Positions 33,231 to 47,810 of a stretch of DNA of 64,000 nucleotides are shown piece after piece (positions within the stretch are counted from its first letter, which is position 1; each line of letters starts with the position of its first letter). The stretch comes from Verticillium longisporum. Taxonomy: Eukaryota; Ascomycota; Sordariomycetes; Glomerellales; Plectosphaerellaceae. The stretch is from contig JAETXT010000006.1 of the NCBI GenBank assembly GCA_019188255.1, forward strand, positions 4,216,001 to 4,280,000, read 5' to 3'. The position numbers and the translations under genes were made by a program. The notes beneath the pieces were generated by a model. That model saw only the letters and a program-made list of their open reading frames with translations. It made no database searches and had not been told where the DNA came from.

Positions 33231-35322
33231 TTACTTAGCCAGATCAAAGCCTTCCTCCTCTTCAACCTCAGGTGGTTCTGCAGCGGCCTCCTCTGTCTGT
33301 TCTCTCGTGTCATGGCCCCGCGTTGGGCTCGTAACTGGTGACCGTGCAGAGCGGGGCGGTGGGCTGCTGCTCTGTGGTGGGAGCCGGCCAGCCATTTTCG
33401 TAGGACTCAAGTCAAGATGACCAATAGGTTTAAGTGGTGTGCTGCCAATATCAGCGTACCTCCAGAATGGAGCAGGCGAACTAGTCGGCATGTGTTGGCT
33501 CGGCCGCTGCGCAGTGCTGGGAGGAGCCAGTCTTGGATGCACGCGGTGAGGCGCGGGCGTCACGAATGAAGTTCCGTCCTCTGGCAGGTATGATGATGTT
33601 AGAGTCGGAGACTGGTCTTGGACGCTCGTATAGCTCGACGAGGCTGGCGCCGCTGCACTCCTACGTGGTCGCGGCAGTGGGCTTCCATCGACGGTCAATG
33701 CTGTTGACATTGGTGGCAGGTGGCGAGAGGCACGATCAGGTGTGGATTGTACCGCATGCAGCGATGAGCTTGGCGGCGGAGATCCGATGGGCCGGAGTTT
33801 CCTCTTCCTGGCCGAACCTGTAACCACATCCCCAGGACCATGGGTAATGTAGTTGAGCTGACTGGGCGAGGAGGGTGCCGAAGAGCCACGATGGCCCCCT
33901 CTGCCCCCTCTATACGCTGTGCGAGTCATCTCTTCGCGGGCTTCTGGAACGATTTGCCACTTCATGCCCTTGCCCGGCTCGTCTGTGGATCGTGCCATCT
34001 TGTCGAACGATTTGTTGAGAGAAAGGTTATGACGAATGGAATTCTGCAGGATAGTCAGATTGCTGCATAGATTATCGACATTAATCACTACAACGATTGT
34101 GACGTACCTGCCAGCCAGCTGCGGGCTGGTGCCTGTAGTAGGCATAATTTGCAGTAATGAAATTGTAGATCCCGTTCAAATTAAGCTTTCCATCTGGTGT
34201 GTTGATGATAGCTTGAGTTATCATTTGCGCATAGCTGAACTGCGGTTTGATGTGCCTGTTGTCATCCTGGCTGAGGTCCACATCGTTGGCACTTAGCAAT
34301 AGAGTACCTGAGCTGGAGTAGCCAGGCGACTTGTGCTGCGCAGACAGAACCTTGCTTCGAGCGGACGGTGGTGTGCCGGGACGCTTGTAGTCGGGAGGCG
34401 CAGGCGCGATAGGTTGACGAAATGGCTGAGATCTTCCAGAAGAGGCTGGTTGTGACGAAGGCGGTTCGTCTGAGGGGCCTGCAGCTGAGGGTGGTGGAAT
34501 GGGACTCGTCACGTCTTGCTTGGGTATACCGAGTCTCTTGAGGTAAATCGGGTGGATGTGAAGGGTGCTGATTTCTGTGGGCAAGACAAACATCATCTCC
34601 GTGCCGCCAACATCGAGCACCTCGCCGCTCTGGAGCGGACGGGAAGTGCCTTGTTTTAAAGGACTATTGTTGGCTTTGACACCGTTGCGGCCGATAACCT
34701 CGAGGAACCAGGACTCGTCTTCCGAGTTGAAGAAGATACGTGCATGGCGTCGAGAGACGAGCTTGCTGGGACCGAGATCTATATGCACAAAGTCGTCGGA
34801 CTCAGGGTCCTCCTGCTGCTGAGTGCCCGAGGCGGCGGGGTCGGCGGCTCGGCCAATATTGACGTTGAGCTTGGTGACATAGAAGGTCCAATCCTGGGCG
34901 GCGATCTTGGCATAAGCCTTGACACCGTCTTGGTTGGCCTCATGGATGACATTGGCATGATCTTTACTGGCTTGTATGGGGCCTTCTTTGGGATAAGCTA
35001 GATGCTGGACAACCTGCGAAAGGAGTTGGTCGTCTGAGTTGCTGGGACCAGAGGGGTCGGCAGTGAGATTCGACTCGTCGTCCTCGGCGGGTTCGGAGGG
35101 GGGCGGTTCTGGAGCCTATGGTGAGCAAGTCGAGTCAGCGGCGTGCCACATCATAGACACTTGGCATGAGGCACGACGAGCGTGTGAAGGAGGGCGTGAA
35201 AGTACCTTCTTGCGACGCTTTGAAGGGCGGGTTGGCGAAGGTTCTTCGGGCCTTTCTGGAGGGGATTGGGCCTGGTGTGTATTACGCCGCGATCGTTGTA
35301 TGCGTTTTGTAGATGGAGGCAT
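33231..35322 (-). CDS. Forkhead transcription factor with FHA domain (Fkh2-like)
   Basis: Nuclear regulator of 645 aa combining a phosphothreonine-binding FHA domain with a forkhead DNA-binding domain, as in yeast Fkh1/Fkh2, which time G2/M gene expression. Exons 35322-35206, 35115-34108 and 34043-33231 have introns of 90 and 64 nt, all phase 0. The FHA domain is at about residues 115-215 ([20 protein letters not shown], then [12 protein letters not shown]). The forkhead domain is at about 326-410 ([14 protein letters not shown], then [13 protein letters not shown]), split by intron 2 between the recognition-helix Gln and NSIRHNLS. The C-terminus is Ser/Pro-rich with many SP and TP sites suited to CDK phosphorylation, and ends in an acidic stretch. 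No frame problem. Confidence 0.93.
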
Positions 35323-36317
35323 GCTTCGTATCTGGTGGCAGCAGCCAGCGGCCGACGTGACAGCTGAAGACGATGCAACAGGCTGGGTTTAGTGCCGGTG
35401 GTAGTTTGCGAGCAGTTGGGTGGCAGGGCTTGAGTGCGCGCTTGCGCGACACCTCTCCGTTCGGCAGGATATGGTGCGATTGGGAAGACGTCAAGTCTGA
35501 CGGCAGCGATGGGGAAGAAGATGCCGAAAAAAAAATCGACGGCTTCGCAGAACGTGGTTCTGTTGATATCTGTGCAGAGATGACGCGATATAGGGAGGGT
35601 GAGTGGGTGAACAGAGTGTCTCGAGGCAGAAAGCTGCAGGCTGGCAAGGGAATCGCGAAACACGAAAGACCGTAATGGAGCGCGTCACTTGAGTGTTCCG
35701 CCTCGTGCACCAAAGGTCGAGGGTCAAGGAGCCGGTTCAGTGCAGGGGTGTCTCAGACCTTGCATGTACCTCTACACAGTTATAGAGTGCTGCCATACCT
35801 CGAGAGTGGGGACGATGGGGAGGGGGGTCAAAAGGAACAGGCCCGACAGAAGAGTAAAAAAAAAAACTTACGTACCTGGCTGGGTAGTTGCTGACCAGAT
35901 GAGTTAGCGTGGCATTGGTCATGACGACACGCACCTCGCTCTTCTGCCGACTCTATCAAGAAATGCTCACGGGCTCAACTCGAGCATACTGAGCATTGGG
36001 CAGTTCGTTATTTGAGGCCATGCCACAGAATGCCATGGACTATCGATTCTCACCACTGTCATTCGACACCAGAGCTTTTGACACATGTGTTGCATTTTCC
36101 GGCCGCACAATAAAGCCCTAATCGATTCCGGGGTCCAGTTACAAGCCCCCTTGCAGACCCAACTGTAACATCAGCTTGGTACCTGAACCCACCTAAGGTG
36201 CCTGCCTGCCTAGGTACCTACCGTCACCACGCTACCGGAACCTGCGCCGTCAGCACAACTAGACCTCATGGTTCAGCTCAACACAAGGCCTCGATGATCA
36301 GGTAGAAAAAAAACAAA
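35323..36317. promoter_or_regulatory. Divergent promoter region forkhead gene / dml1
   Basis: About 1 kb between two divergent start codons. It contains short A-runs at about 35527 and 35858 and a CCTAGGTACC-type repeat at 36192-36222, close to the dml1 start. Nothing coding is supported. Confidence 0.5.
36192..36222. repeat. CCTAGGTACCTACC repeat near dml1
   Basis: Units CCTAAGGTGCCTGCCTGCC and TAGGTACCTACC, the same motif family as elsewhere in the window, about 100 bp upstream of the dml1 ATG. Confidence 0.7.
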
Positions 36318-37989
36318 ATGCACGAAATCATCACTCTGCAGCTGGGCCAAGCCAGCAATTACGTGGCTACTCACTTCTGGAACACTCAGGTCAGACAGCC
36401 TCGCAGCCTCATTCTGTACACTGTTATCACGGTCTCTCGCTCTGTCTGGCGTAAGGTGCTAATTCAATCCTGTCTCCCCGTGTACAGGAGTCGTACTTTT
36501 CATATGCAGACGATGACGAGGAGCCGTCCATCGACCACAACATACACTGGCGCCCTGGGCGAGGCGCCGATGGCGCCGAAACCTTCCTGCCGCGCACCGT
36601 TGTTTATGATCTCAAGGGCGGCTTCGGCTCACTCCGCAAAATAAATGCCCTCTATGACCCCGGCGACGACCCTTCTGCCGCGCTCTCCTGGGACGGCGCA
36701 TCTGTAACCCACAAACTTCCACCCGTTGCTCCTACGGCTTACCAACAGAGCCTGGATGCTGGGCTTGTGCCTCCCGAGCTCGACGAAAGTCATGTACGCT
36801 ACTGGTCAGATTTCAGCCGTACATTTTACCATCCCAAGTCGCTTAACCAGCTTTACGATTATGAGCTCAACTCATCAATCAGGCCTTTCGACAAGTGGCC
36901 CCTAGGCCAGGAGCTCTTCCAATCTCTCGACAAGGAGCATGACATCGCCGACCGCGATTTCCGTCCTTTCGTGGAGGAGGCAGACCAGATGCAAGCCATC
37001 CAGGTCTTTACCTCTCTTGACGATGCCTGGGGAGGCTTTGCTGCCGAGTACCTGGATCGCATGCGTGATGAGTACCCCAAAGCAACCATACTTGTCTGGG
37101 GCCTCCATGCCTCCCAACAAAGTCGCCTTCACCTGACAAACGTTGCCCGTTCAACGGCGGCCCTCTGTGAGCATGCCTCCCTCGTCATACCCATGAGGAT
37201 ACCCCGCGCCGGATTGCCTTCCAACGTCCGCCTCAACTCTGACTCTCCATGGCAAACGAGCGCCTTGATGGCCACCGCCATGGAGACAGCCGGTCTATCG
37301 TCCCGGGCCAAATTTGGTTCGTCTCGCTACACCCTCGGCCACTTGACCGAACGCTTGAACCAGAGCGGAAAGCAAACCTTGGCTCGACTCCAGATGTCTG
37401 CCTCTGCTAGCTCAACTACGCCGCTAGAACCACGCGACTCCAGAACAGGGAAGCAAATGGCAAGCGACGAAGACCTGCCCCTAGATATAGATCTCCTTGA
37501 CTTGGCCAAAATGAAGCCTAGGCCAAGTCCAGACCACAGCCAGCCTCATGTCTTTGGTCGGGAACGGACTTGTCGTGGATGGTACTCACTAGCTCGAGGG
37601 CAACAGGACGAGGCCGATGTCGCAACCAGCTCAGCACGAACGGGCCGGGCTACCGAGCATGTGTCAGTACTATTCTTATTGCCTCACTGTTGTTGTTTCC
37701 ATCTGACGGCCGAATACACAGCCATTCCTTTGATATTGCATTCCCCCTCCTCGACAGTTTCCCGAAGATCTACACCGCCCAAGAAAAAGAGCCAAACGAA
37801 TCCGTCGGTGTCGAAACGTGTCTGTCGACGGATAGTGCAGTGTCAGAGGCTGTGGACGGGTTGCGCACGCTGACCACCCCTTTACTCGGCATCGAAGACC
37901 GAGAGAACATTAGCAACGATCTTGCGGAGCTAGCTGAGGCGTATCGGGATGGGTGGTCCAGTGGCAGTGACGATGGCGACGATATTTGA
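36318..37989 (+). CDS. dml1: Misato/Dml1 tubulin-like mitochondrial inheritance protein
   Basis: Tubulin/FtsZ-related protein of 504 aa involved in partitioning of mitochondria and mitochondrial DNA (family knowledge). Exons 36318-36389, 36488-37662 and 37722-37989; the donor at 37663 (GTCAGT) is the only nearby one that keeps phase with exon 3. The start MHEIITLQLGQASNYVATHF is the tubulin-like beta-strand and glycine loop, followed by FLPRTVVYDLKGGFGSL. The Misato middle block WSDFSRTFYHPKSLNQL and the C-terminal FDIAFPLLDSFPKIY are diagnostic. The stretch before intron 2 and the end of the protein are weakly conserved and acidic. No frame problem. Confidence 0.93.
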
Positions 37990-38686
37990 ATGGACAACCC
38001 AGCTCAAACCCCAAACCCAACCACAAGTGATGTGTCATTCTGTCTTCAAGTCAATTCAATTCTCAACTAGCTAGCCCTTGAGAGGCTTATGAATACATCA
38101 GAGGGTTGCAAATAGAGTGCAGCCGTCGTCAGATTACAAACTAGGCACGCAATGCCCGTTACACGCGCCAACTGCAACAAGTCGAACCACTACAATGAAC
38201 GACAGCTGCCCACTGGATTCCTCCTGACGCTTATCTTTTTTTTTACCATCGCCTGAAAACACGCCAGCGGCGCGTGGACACTTCCCCCTTGCCGGAGGCA
38301 TAACATTCTTCGTAACTCCTCTTGCCTAACAGAAGTGCTGGAAAACGACTTACGCTTTTTCCCCGTCTGAGTGAGGTCTAGTTGAGGAGTTGCGAATCTG
38401 CTACAACTCAGCTCGACTGACATAAGTAGCCGCATGAAGTACCTTGCCTATGGAACATGAACATGGCGGTTCGCGAAGTGTGGGATCGAGTACACCCTAA
38501 AAGAAACGGACGCTTCGCCCGGAGCTTGTCAGTCGACTCTGTAGTTTCACAGATTGTGAACCACTACCCTGGCGCCACAACTTTCCGTGAGCAGCATCTG
38601 TCCTATATCTTCTCTACCCTGCGAAAGTATTGGCAAAAGCTGTATTGTTCGGCAGTGTGTACTTGCAGGCATTCAACTGTATGTGA
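37990..38686. other. Convergent intergenic region dml1 / pap1
   Basis: About 0.7 kb between stop codons. It contains 3' UTRs only, as far as can be seen. Confidence 0.5.
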
Positions 38687-40872
<2,186 letters not shown>

Positions 40873-41998
40873 GGCAAACAAACGTTGTCAGGTGCGATCA
40901 AGTTGCGGATCGGTAATTGAGCAGTGTTGGAGGTTGAAGGTGCAGCGCAAGGCCCTGGTCGCAGGGCGTCAACGGGTACCTTAGGCAACGGCAGGAGCAG
41001 GTTCGTGGCGACCCCAGCGCCAACAAGGCCGGTCTCTACCGATGGCCAGGATGTATCGATGCGTCGCAATGGCGGTGATTTCCGGGACGCAAATGATTCG
41101 CTACTGAATGCCAGGGCGTACTACAGGCCGCCTGAGAAACGATTGTCGACAAATCTTCTGGAGGGCTGGTAACGACGTGAGCTGCAGGAAGCTCGTCTAC
41201 GTTTGGTGACGGCTGTAGTGCAAGAGCACGAGGTACGGACCCACCCACTGGGGTCTGCGCTTAATGACGAATCACTATCGGCCTCGGATGTCATCGCGAC
41301 AGACGTGAGCACCCGCGCGGCTGCATGCAAGGCACCAAACATGTATCCACTGAGGCAACACCGATCCGATCCAAGTGAAGAAAGAAGAAGACATGTCCCG
41401 GTCAGAGAAAGGATTCCAATGATCTAAAACGTATGATAAAGAACACCCCAAATCCAATAAAACATGCTCCGAACACCTTGCACTTCTCATCATCCAAGCC
41501 AACCGAAAGCTGTGTCTACGTGTTTCACGAAGAGAGCATCCAAAAAGCTACACAACCCATCACAGAAGCACTGCCTGCGAGTTCCAAGGCAAACCAACCC
41601 GTCCACCTCATCTGCAGCCCCAGCTGGACAAGGCCTAATGGATCTTGTGGCCTGACCTTTGACTCTCCTAACCTCATACTTCGGCGACACTTTTTGGCCG
41701 CGGGACCATTATCCCGTGAGGTTAGTGTCAGAGCCGTGCGTGCGTCGATCTCCTCTGCTCTCTGGCTCTTGAGCCACTTTGTCCTCTGTTCGTAAAGCAC
41801 CCGGTCGCATGCCACACGCTCCCGGACCAGGCTTCTTTGCAGGTCGGAGGCCCAGTCAACTAGGCGAACCTGGGCCCATTGTCCCCAATTGCGACCACTC
41901 GGCGACCTGTGAAGGGCAGCCGAAACTACTTGGCTGTCTATACGTCGTGTTGCGACCCCGCAAATTGTCGAATCCCTTTCGGAACAGCTAGCTCCATC
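40873..41998. other. Intergenic region, pap1 promoter and septin-like 3' end
   Basis: 1.1 kb between two minus-strand genes. Short frames occur on both strands (for example 41433-41795 plus), but none has recognisable content. Confidence 0.45.
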
Positions 41999-43668
41999 TT
42001 ACCTCTTGCGCCATCTTACGAGCTTTCTCGCCGTTGCATGGCGCAGCCGCGAACTGCCTTCTATGCTGAAAATATGCTCGAGAAGTGCTGTGAGATCCGA
42101 TGGAGCTAAAGGGGGTATGTATTCAGAATTCATAAGGATACTTGCATCCATGTTTTCTTCGTCGGTGCTGGAGCTGCTCGAAACAGCAAAAATGATGGGC
42201 ACCTCCGCAACCGTGGGTGTCGAAGTGTGGAAGATGAAGGGTGCGAGATTTGCTTTTGCTAGTTGCCTAAGGATGAGCTCTTTGCTGCGATCGATCTGTG
42301 CAGAAGTCATCGTGTCTGCCTGCGCTATAACAGGTATTATGCTGGTTTTTGGCTCTAGATGTCGAATAAGGTCTAAATCGCGGGATGAAAGGCCTGTTGC
42401 TTGTCAGCCAACTGGAGTTCCCCCCGATGTGCCAAAGTAGTGTAGCTTACCGCAGCCTGGTATCATGAAGATCACAGCGTCGACTAGGACACCTCCCCCA
42501 TTGCTGATAGTCAACAGCACGTTCGACTCATCAAGCCCGCTCATCATGCTCCTTCGTAGATGCTGGTCGATATAGTGCGAAGTTTCAGCGACAATGGACT
42601 TCTCAATACACGTCAATAACTCCCAGTCACGCCAGCAGCGGAAGTATCTCGAGACTTACATCATTAGTTGTGTTATAGCCTGTAGTGTCAACGAAACAGA
42701 TATTTCGGTCCAAAACGGAGTCGCCCAGGCTTTGCCGACGAGGAGAAAGGTTAACATCGTCCACGAGGTTCCACCAGGCCGGGTATGGTTTTGTGCTAGC
42801 GAATGTTTCTGATATGGAAAGGCAAGATCGGTCGGCTGTCTGATGTCTGTTGACACTGTCGATTGAGGAGCCCATTCTGTGTCTCGAGGTGCATTCCGCG
42901 GGCGGGTCGACATGGGTGATATGTTCACATCTTTGGATGATGGCCCTGATGAGGGAACTTTTACCAATACCTGGCGGAAAGAGACATCAGTACATGACAA
43001 TGGTCGAGGTTGAGTGAAGATGACTTGAAAGTACCTGTGTCCCCGGCCACTAGCAGCTTAAGTCGTCCCAGGGCCTTGCCCTGTTCTGTAAAAGGCCTCC
43101 GCGTCGGCACAGCAAGTGTGGGCATGATAAGTTGCGACTCGATATGGTCCATAGACTCAGGGAGTCGGGATGGATTATCCGTAACTGAATCTTCAAAAGC
43201 ACTCAAAGCATAGCTTCCGTGACCTTCAGAGAGTGAATAGGACAGGGATCCTCGACGGGAAGATTGGCTGCTGATTACTGATGTCGGCCCAGATAACACC
43301 GGTATTGACTGTCCAGGCGCATGATTCATCGCTGTTGAATACCCTTCCAGAGGTGTTTGAGGCGTAGGAGGGCTGTGTACTGGAGGCGGTGTATTCGCCG
43401 ATGAAGTCGTCGCCTTGCTCTGGTTGCTAGCTCGGCATGGAGACGAACCGTTACTAGGATGGTAGATGCCTGATTCCTTCCGCGATCTGCTAGGACACGA
43501 CGGTATGGCTGGTGGAAACTCGGGCGAGGCCCGGTTATCGATCGCAATATCGTCGGTGAATACGAAGCTCATGGGCGAGGAAGCGTTGACGGTGACGAAC
43601 GAATGAGTGGTGTCGTCACCGCCGACCGTATTCATGGGGATTGTGTCGCAACCAGGTAGGGGTCGCAT
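41999..43668 (-). CDS. Divergent septin-like GTPase
   Basis: Septin-type P-loop GTPase of 496 aa. Exons 43668-43035, 42970-42660, 42601-42451 and 42393-41999 have introns of 57-64 nt, all in phase. The first 200 residues are Ser/Thr/Pro-rich and disordered, much longer than in core septins. The G1 loop GDTGIGKSS (about 208-216) is split by intron 1. The G3 motif is DTTGY (about 306), against DTPGY in core septins, and the G4 motif is AQAD (about 389), against AKAD. The septin-like sequence IFMIPGC precedes LSSRDLDLIRHLEP. No C-terminal coiled coil is seen; the protein ends in a basic LVRWRKR, possibly lipid-facing. It may act as an accessory septin or a solo GTPase. The exact 5' start is uncertain. 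Confidence 0.83.
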
Positions 43669-44822
43669 GTTGCCACGAGTGGAGCATAAATTGTTCTTCA
43701 ATTAGATAGTCGAGGAGCCTTTGATCAATATTCTCAGTCTTTGGATGTTATTATAGCATAGACAGTAAATAGAACAGATCAAGAAACAACGTCGTGTAAG
43801 AAGGGAACTACCGGCGGGGTGGTCGATGGCGATAAAGGGACAGTGATAAGCCCCAACACCCCCGCTTGGATCGTTTTGATCTACGTACCGGGATGTGATC
43901 ACGAGCCAGGCTGGTGCGGATGAGGGGTTCAAGTACTCCACTTTATGGCCAGCTCTCCTTGATTCAGAGCGAGTGGAACGGCATTCGATTTCGTGCTGTC
44001 GCAATACTTCACTTGGTCCAAGATAGTTCAGCACTGCAAGGCGCCTGATCCTGCAGACCATGTGCCCAACAGTGCCCAAAGCAACGATGCCAGATACAGC
44101 TTGACAGCACTGCCAAAACCACGCCGCTTAGATGGTGGTTCGCGGCACATGGCCTCAATGCACAGGTATCGCCGGCCAGGCCACATGCCAACTCGTGCAG
44201 TAAACGCTTGGGTTGAAGTCTCGCTATTCCACCCGCACTGATTGTGCTTTTGAAGAGATTCAGGTCCGATCCTTCTTAGAAGAACGGGTAGGTCTCGCGA
44301 CTATTTATTTTGGTGATATATCAGGCAAGGAACAAATAAGGTAAAGAGCCTTCGGTGGTACTTAAGGTACCTAGGTTCGTAGGTAGTAGGTAGGTAGGTA
44401 GGTAGGTAGGTAAGATAGGCAGGCGTCCAGGAACCGATAGACTGAGGTGATTGGAAGCACCCGCCAATCAGGCTGCCGATTCCCACAAGGGATGTGAGCT
44501 CCACTAATATGTCACCGCCATGTGACTGGGTTGTCTAACCTAAGGTACCTAGGTAGCGGGAGAAATCTCCCCACCAGCAGCGTTCGAGGCCAAGGCAGCC
44601 TCTCTTGCTTGACCTTGCTTCCATCAATGCAGACTGGCTTCGAAACAACATCGCTAATCCCATCTTTCCCACTGCTGCCTTGTGGTGTATCAAGAGTCTC
44701 ACGATAGGCGGATATAGTCACCATTAGGATCATCGATTTCCTGGCAGTCAAAGCATCCGCAACAAGCCTTTTACCCCACCACCCTGCAAATTGAGTATCG
44801 AGTAGTGTCTTGGTCAGTCAGA
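43669..44822. promoter_or_regulatory. Divergent promoter region septin-like gene / pho85
   Basis: 1.15 kb between divergent starts. It contains TAGGTACC-type repeats at 44357-44413 and 44539-44556. No gene is supported; a minus-strand frame at 43702-44079 has no recognisable content. Confidence 0.5.
44357..44413. repeat. GGTACCTAGG plus TAGG tandem repeat
   Basis: GGTACTTAAGGTACCTAGG followed by about six perfect TAGG units (44387-44412). It lies in the pho85/septin-like divergent promoter; a smaller copy of the motif is at 44539-44556. Confidence 0.85.
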
Positions 44823-45853
44823 ATGGACGGAAAGCGGCATCCAAGCTCTTTCCAACAGCTCGAGAAGCTCGGCGAGGGAACCTATGCGACAGTAAGAGGT
44901 CTTTTCAACCGTTGTTGGGCGGATGCTGATACCGCATCGTTTGCGCACAGGTCTTCAAAGGTCGTAACAGACAAACCGGCGAGCTGGTTGCGCTAAAAGA
45001 GATTCACCTTGACTCCGAGGAAGGCACTCCTTCTACCGCCATCCGAGAGATATCCCTTATGAAGGAGCTCAAACACGAGAACATTGTCGCCCTCCACGAT
45101 GTTATTCACACCGAGAACAAACTCATGCTCGTTTTCGAGTTCTTAGATGGCGATCTGAAGAAGTACATGGACACGAATGGCGACAGGGGTGCTCTGAAAC
45201 CAGCACAAATTAAATCCTTCATGTATCAGCTGCTTCGAGGCATCGACTTCTGCCATCAAAATAGGGTTCTGCATCGCGATCTCAAGCCACAGAACTTGCT
45301 CATCAACAGCAAGGGCCAGCTGAAGCTTGGTGATTTTGGCTTGGCTCGAGCCTTCGGCATTCCAGTGAACACCTTTTCGAATGAGGTTGTCACCCTCTGG
45401 TACAGGGCACCCGATGTCCTCCTCGGCAGCCGCACCTACAACACAAGCATAGACATATGGTCAGCAGGTTGCATCATGGCGGAGATGTACACTGGTCGGC
45501 CACTATTCCCTGGCACCACAAACGAAGATCAACTCACAAGGATCTTCCGCATCATGGGAACGCCGACAGAACGGACCTGGACCGGAATCACCCAGCTTCC
45601 TGAGTACAAGCCAACATTTAGTCTATACGCTACACAAGACCTTCGCCAGATCCTTCCACAAATTGACCCTACTGGTATCGATCTCCTTCAACGTATGCTG
45701 CAGCTGCGCCCAGAGTTGCGCGTCAGTGCAAACGAGGCACTCAAGCACCCCTGGTTTAATGACATTATCATGCAGCAGCATCAGCAGCAGCAAGCTCTAC
45801 AAGCCCAGGCTCGAGCTTATACCCCGGCGCAGGGCTCTTACGAAGGCTACTAG
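44823..45853 (+). CDS. pho85: Cyclin-dependent kinase Pho85 (PhoA-like)
   Basis: Cyclin-dependent Ser/Thr kinase of 323 aa in phosphate signalling and cell-cycle or nutrient control. Exon 1 (44823-44891) ends inside the glycine-rich loop GEGTYAT and exon 2 (44951-45853) starts with VFKG; the intron is 59 nt. Kinase landmarks: catalytic Lys39, a perfect PSTAIRE helix (50-56), HRDLKPQN with Asp133, DFG at 151-153, and the Pho85-type activation loop ([20 protein letters not shown]), which lacks a phosphorylatable Thr in the usual position. The C-terminus carries a short Gln-rich stretch ([12 protein letters not shown]), common in filamentous-fungal orthologues. No frame problem. Confidence 0.96.
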
Positions 45854-46038
45854 CCAACTGCCCCGGGCGGAGCCTAGAGCATGATGATTAGGCGTCAAGT
45901 ATCCCGTCTCAAAACTTTCTTATATTACACTCCGTAATGCTCCTGCCGCGGAAACCGGCGCAATTATCTCTTTCAAACCCCAGGCGGTGGCCTTTGCTAG
46001 TTTAGTTCCCCTGGTACCAGGGGCGGATTAAAGAGTAC
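45854..46038. other. Short convergent intergenic region
   Basis: 185 bp between pho85 and taz1 stop codons, so their 3' UTRs may overlap. Confidence 0.5.
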
Positions 46039-47277
46039 TCATTCCCTGTGGACGAAACTGCCGTCCACTGGACTTCGAAATGCCGTCTTAGTGGGCTCAC
46101 GTATCCAGGTCTCGGCTTGTGCGAAGGACGGGTCATCTTCCGGATATCCTGATGCGGTTCTCAGGCGTGCCACCTGGCTTCTCACCAGTTCAGCCACCTT
46201 CTTTCTCAAGTGTATGGCTTCTTCCAGCCCCTCAAGAGCTTCCGGAGCAAGAGGTTTACCGGATTCCTCAACGCGATCTTGGTGTTCCTCCACCAGATGT
46301 CTCCACCTCTTGCGAAACTCGCCAAAAACTTGGTCCACATCTACTGCATCACCAAACACAACCCTTACTTTTCGCCCGACCCGCGGAAGCCAGCGCGGTT
46401 TTCCTCTATTCTCATGCATGATAAGATGATGCCCGTCAATGAACATGGGCACAAATTTTGGCGCAGGGTTACTCTCGAGGATCATGCGAGAAACGCCCCA
46501 TTTGAAGTATCGGAGTGATAGTTCGGGGTGCTGGTGGACGCATGCTTCTGGGAACACATGCACCCAGGCGTTGCGTTCTTCATCATAGGCCGAAGGGGCA
46601 GGAAACACCTCACCCGCTTTGGTGGTGAAAGTAGGCCCCGAAGCGCCGTACGGCGGGCTTGTTGCTTCTCCAGAGAGCACGCGAACGGCCTCATTCATGG
46701 TCGGCTGAAACAGGCCCCCATGTGGTGAATGTAATAGTCGATGGGTTGGTAGAACCTGACCGAGGCTAAAAAAAGTTGACATAAACTTGCTGTATATTCG
46801 TAAGCGCTGTTCGTTGTTGTCGAGGTATGTCGTGGTCGCACTGACTTCTTGAAACATATATCGTGAGCTCCGAGCCCCCAACGAAGATTTCGAGGCTTGA
46901 AAGCATACTTCAGTGGTAACACTCCCCACGTAACTGGGTCATCTAGCCTAGGGGATTTGGTCAGGACGAAGTATCCATGTATAGGACATGCATAGCCTTA
47001 CACGCTGATGTGGTTTGAGACTGTTACCGCGAGTTAGTAATGCCTAAGACCTTGTCTCGTCAACAGCGCGATTCTCACCTGTAATGAGCCCCTGCCGACG
47101 ACTTACCCCCTGCCGTTCATCCAAAAGCTTAAGGAATGGTTTCAAGCCCTCAGTCTGCACGTCGTTGAGACCGTACAAGAAGGCTCTGGAAATGGCGCCA
47201 GTGAGGCCCATTACAACCGAAGAACTCAAGCGCCATGCCAAGCTCCGCCGCAAGGGCTGTAACTCGCCCCGGGCCAT
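46039..47277 (-). CDS. taz1: Tafazzin (mitochondrial cardiolipin transacylase)
   Basis: Phospholipid-lysophospholipid transacylase of mitochondrial membranes that remodels cardiolipin. Four exons on the minus strand: 47277-47079, 47020-47002, 46947-46846 and 46789-46039, 356 aa, introns 54-58 nt, all phases consistent. Exon 2 is only 19 nt and, joined to exon 3, encodes the acyltransferase motif VSNHISVLDDP, that is His70-x4-Asp75. Other family blocks are LPLKYAFKPRNLRWGLGAHD, FFSLGQVLPTHR, GGLFQPTMNEAVRVLS, WVHVFPEACVHQHPELSLRY (with Glu of the PEG-like motif followed by Ala) and VVFGDAVDVDQ. The hydrophobic N-terminus (VVMGLTGAISRAFLYGLND) is the interfacial membrane anchor. It is divergent from the NOSIP-like gene. 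Confidence 0.94.
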
Positions 47278-47810
47278 GCTGTGGTGCTGGGATAAATGAC
47301 ACTGGCTTTGCGTGTACTTAAAGTGTAGGTGCTTGAAAAGACTGGGAAGAGAGAAAAGTACAGGTGCTGCACTGTTGAGGACCGTGAGGCCCCATCAATA
47401 TGGACGCCAGTGTTGCTATGGAGGAATTACAACATACCTGGATTTAAAGCCAATAGTACATGCCGAGAAGTCGATTTTACCGTAAAAACGAGTGTCGCTT
47501 ACAATAACGTACAGAGCTCCCACGCAGGGCGTCCTTGGGGGGGTTGGACGCAATTGCCAATGTTGTAAATTGATAGTCAGAGAAACGAACGCAGTCGATC
47601 GATTCGAAGATTTCGGTACGTGTCGTGACCAGCTGCCAACAGATGACAGCAGCTGCGGATGTCAGCCAGGCTAAGCGCCGCATACAGATGCGAATCAATC
47701 CAGAATACCATCTGTCGGACCTCGCTCCCCAGGTTTCCCTCTTGTGCCACACTGTCCTCTCACGCAAGTTTGGTTCGACTCTACTGACGAAATACAGAAT
47801 TGGTTTTACT
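47278..47810. promoter_or_regulatory. Bidirectional promoter taz1 / NOSIP-like gene
   Basis: 533 bp between divergent starts; no coding content is recognised. Both genes presumably share it. Confidence 0.5.
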
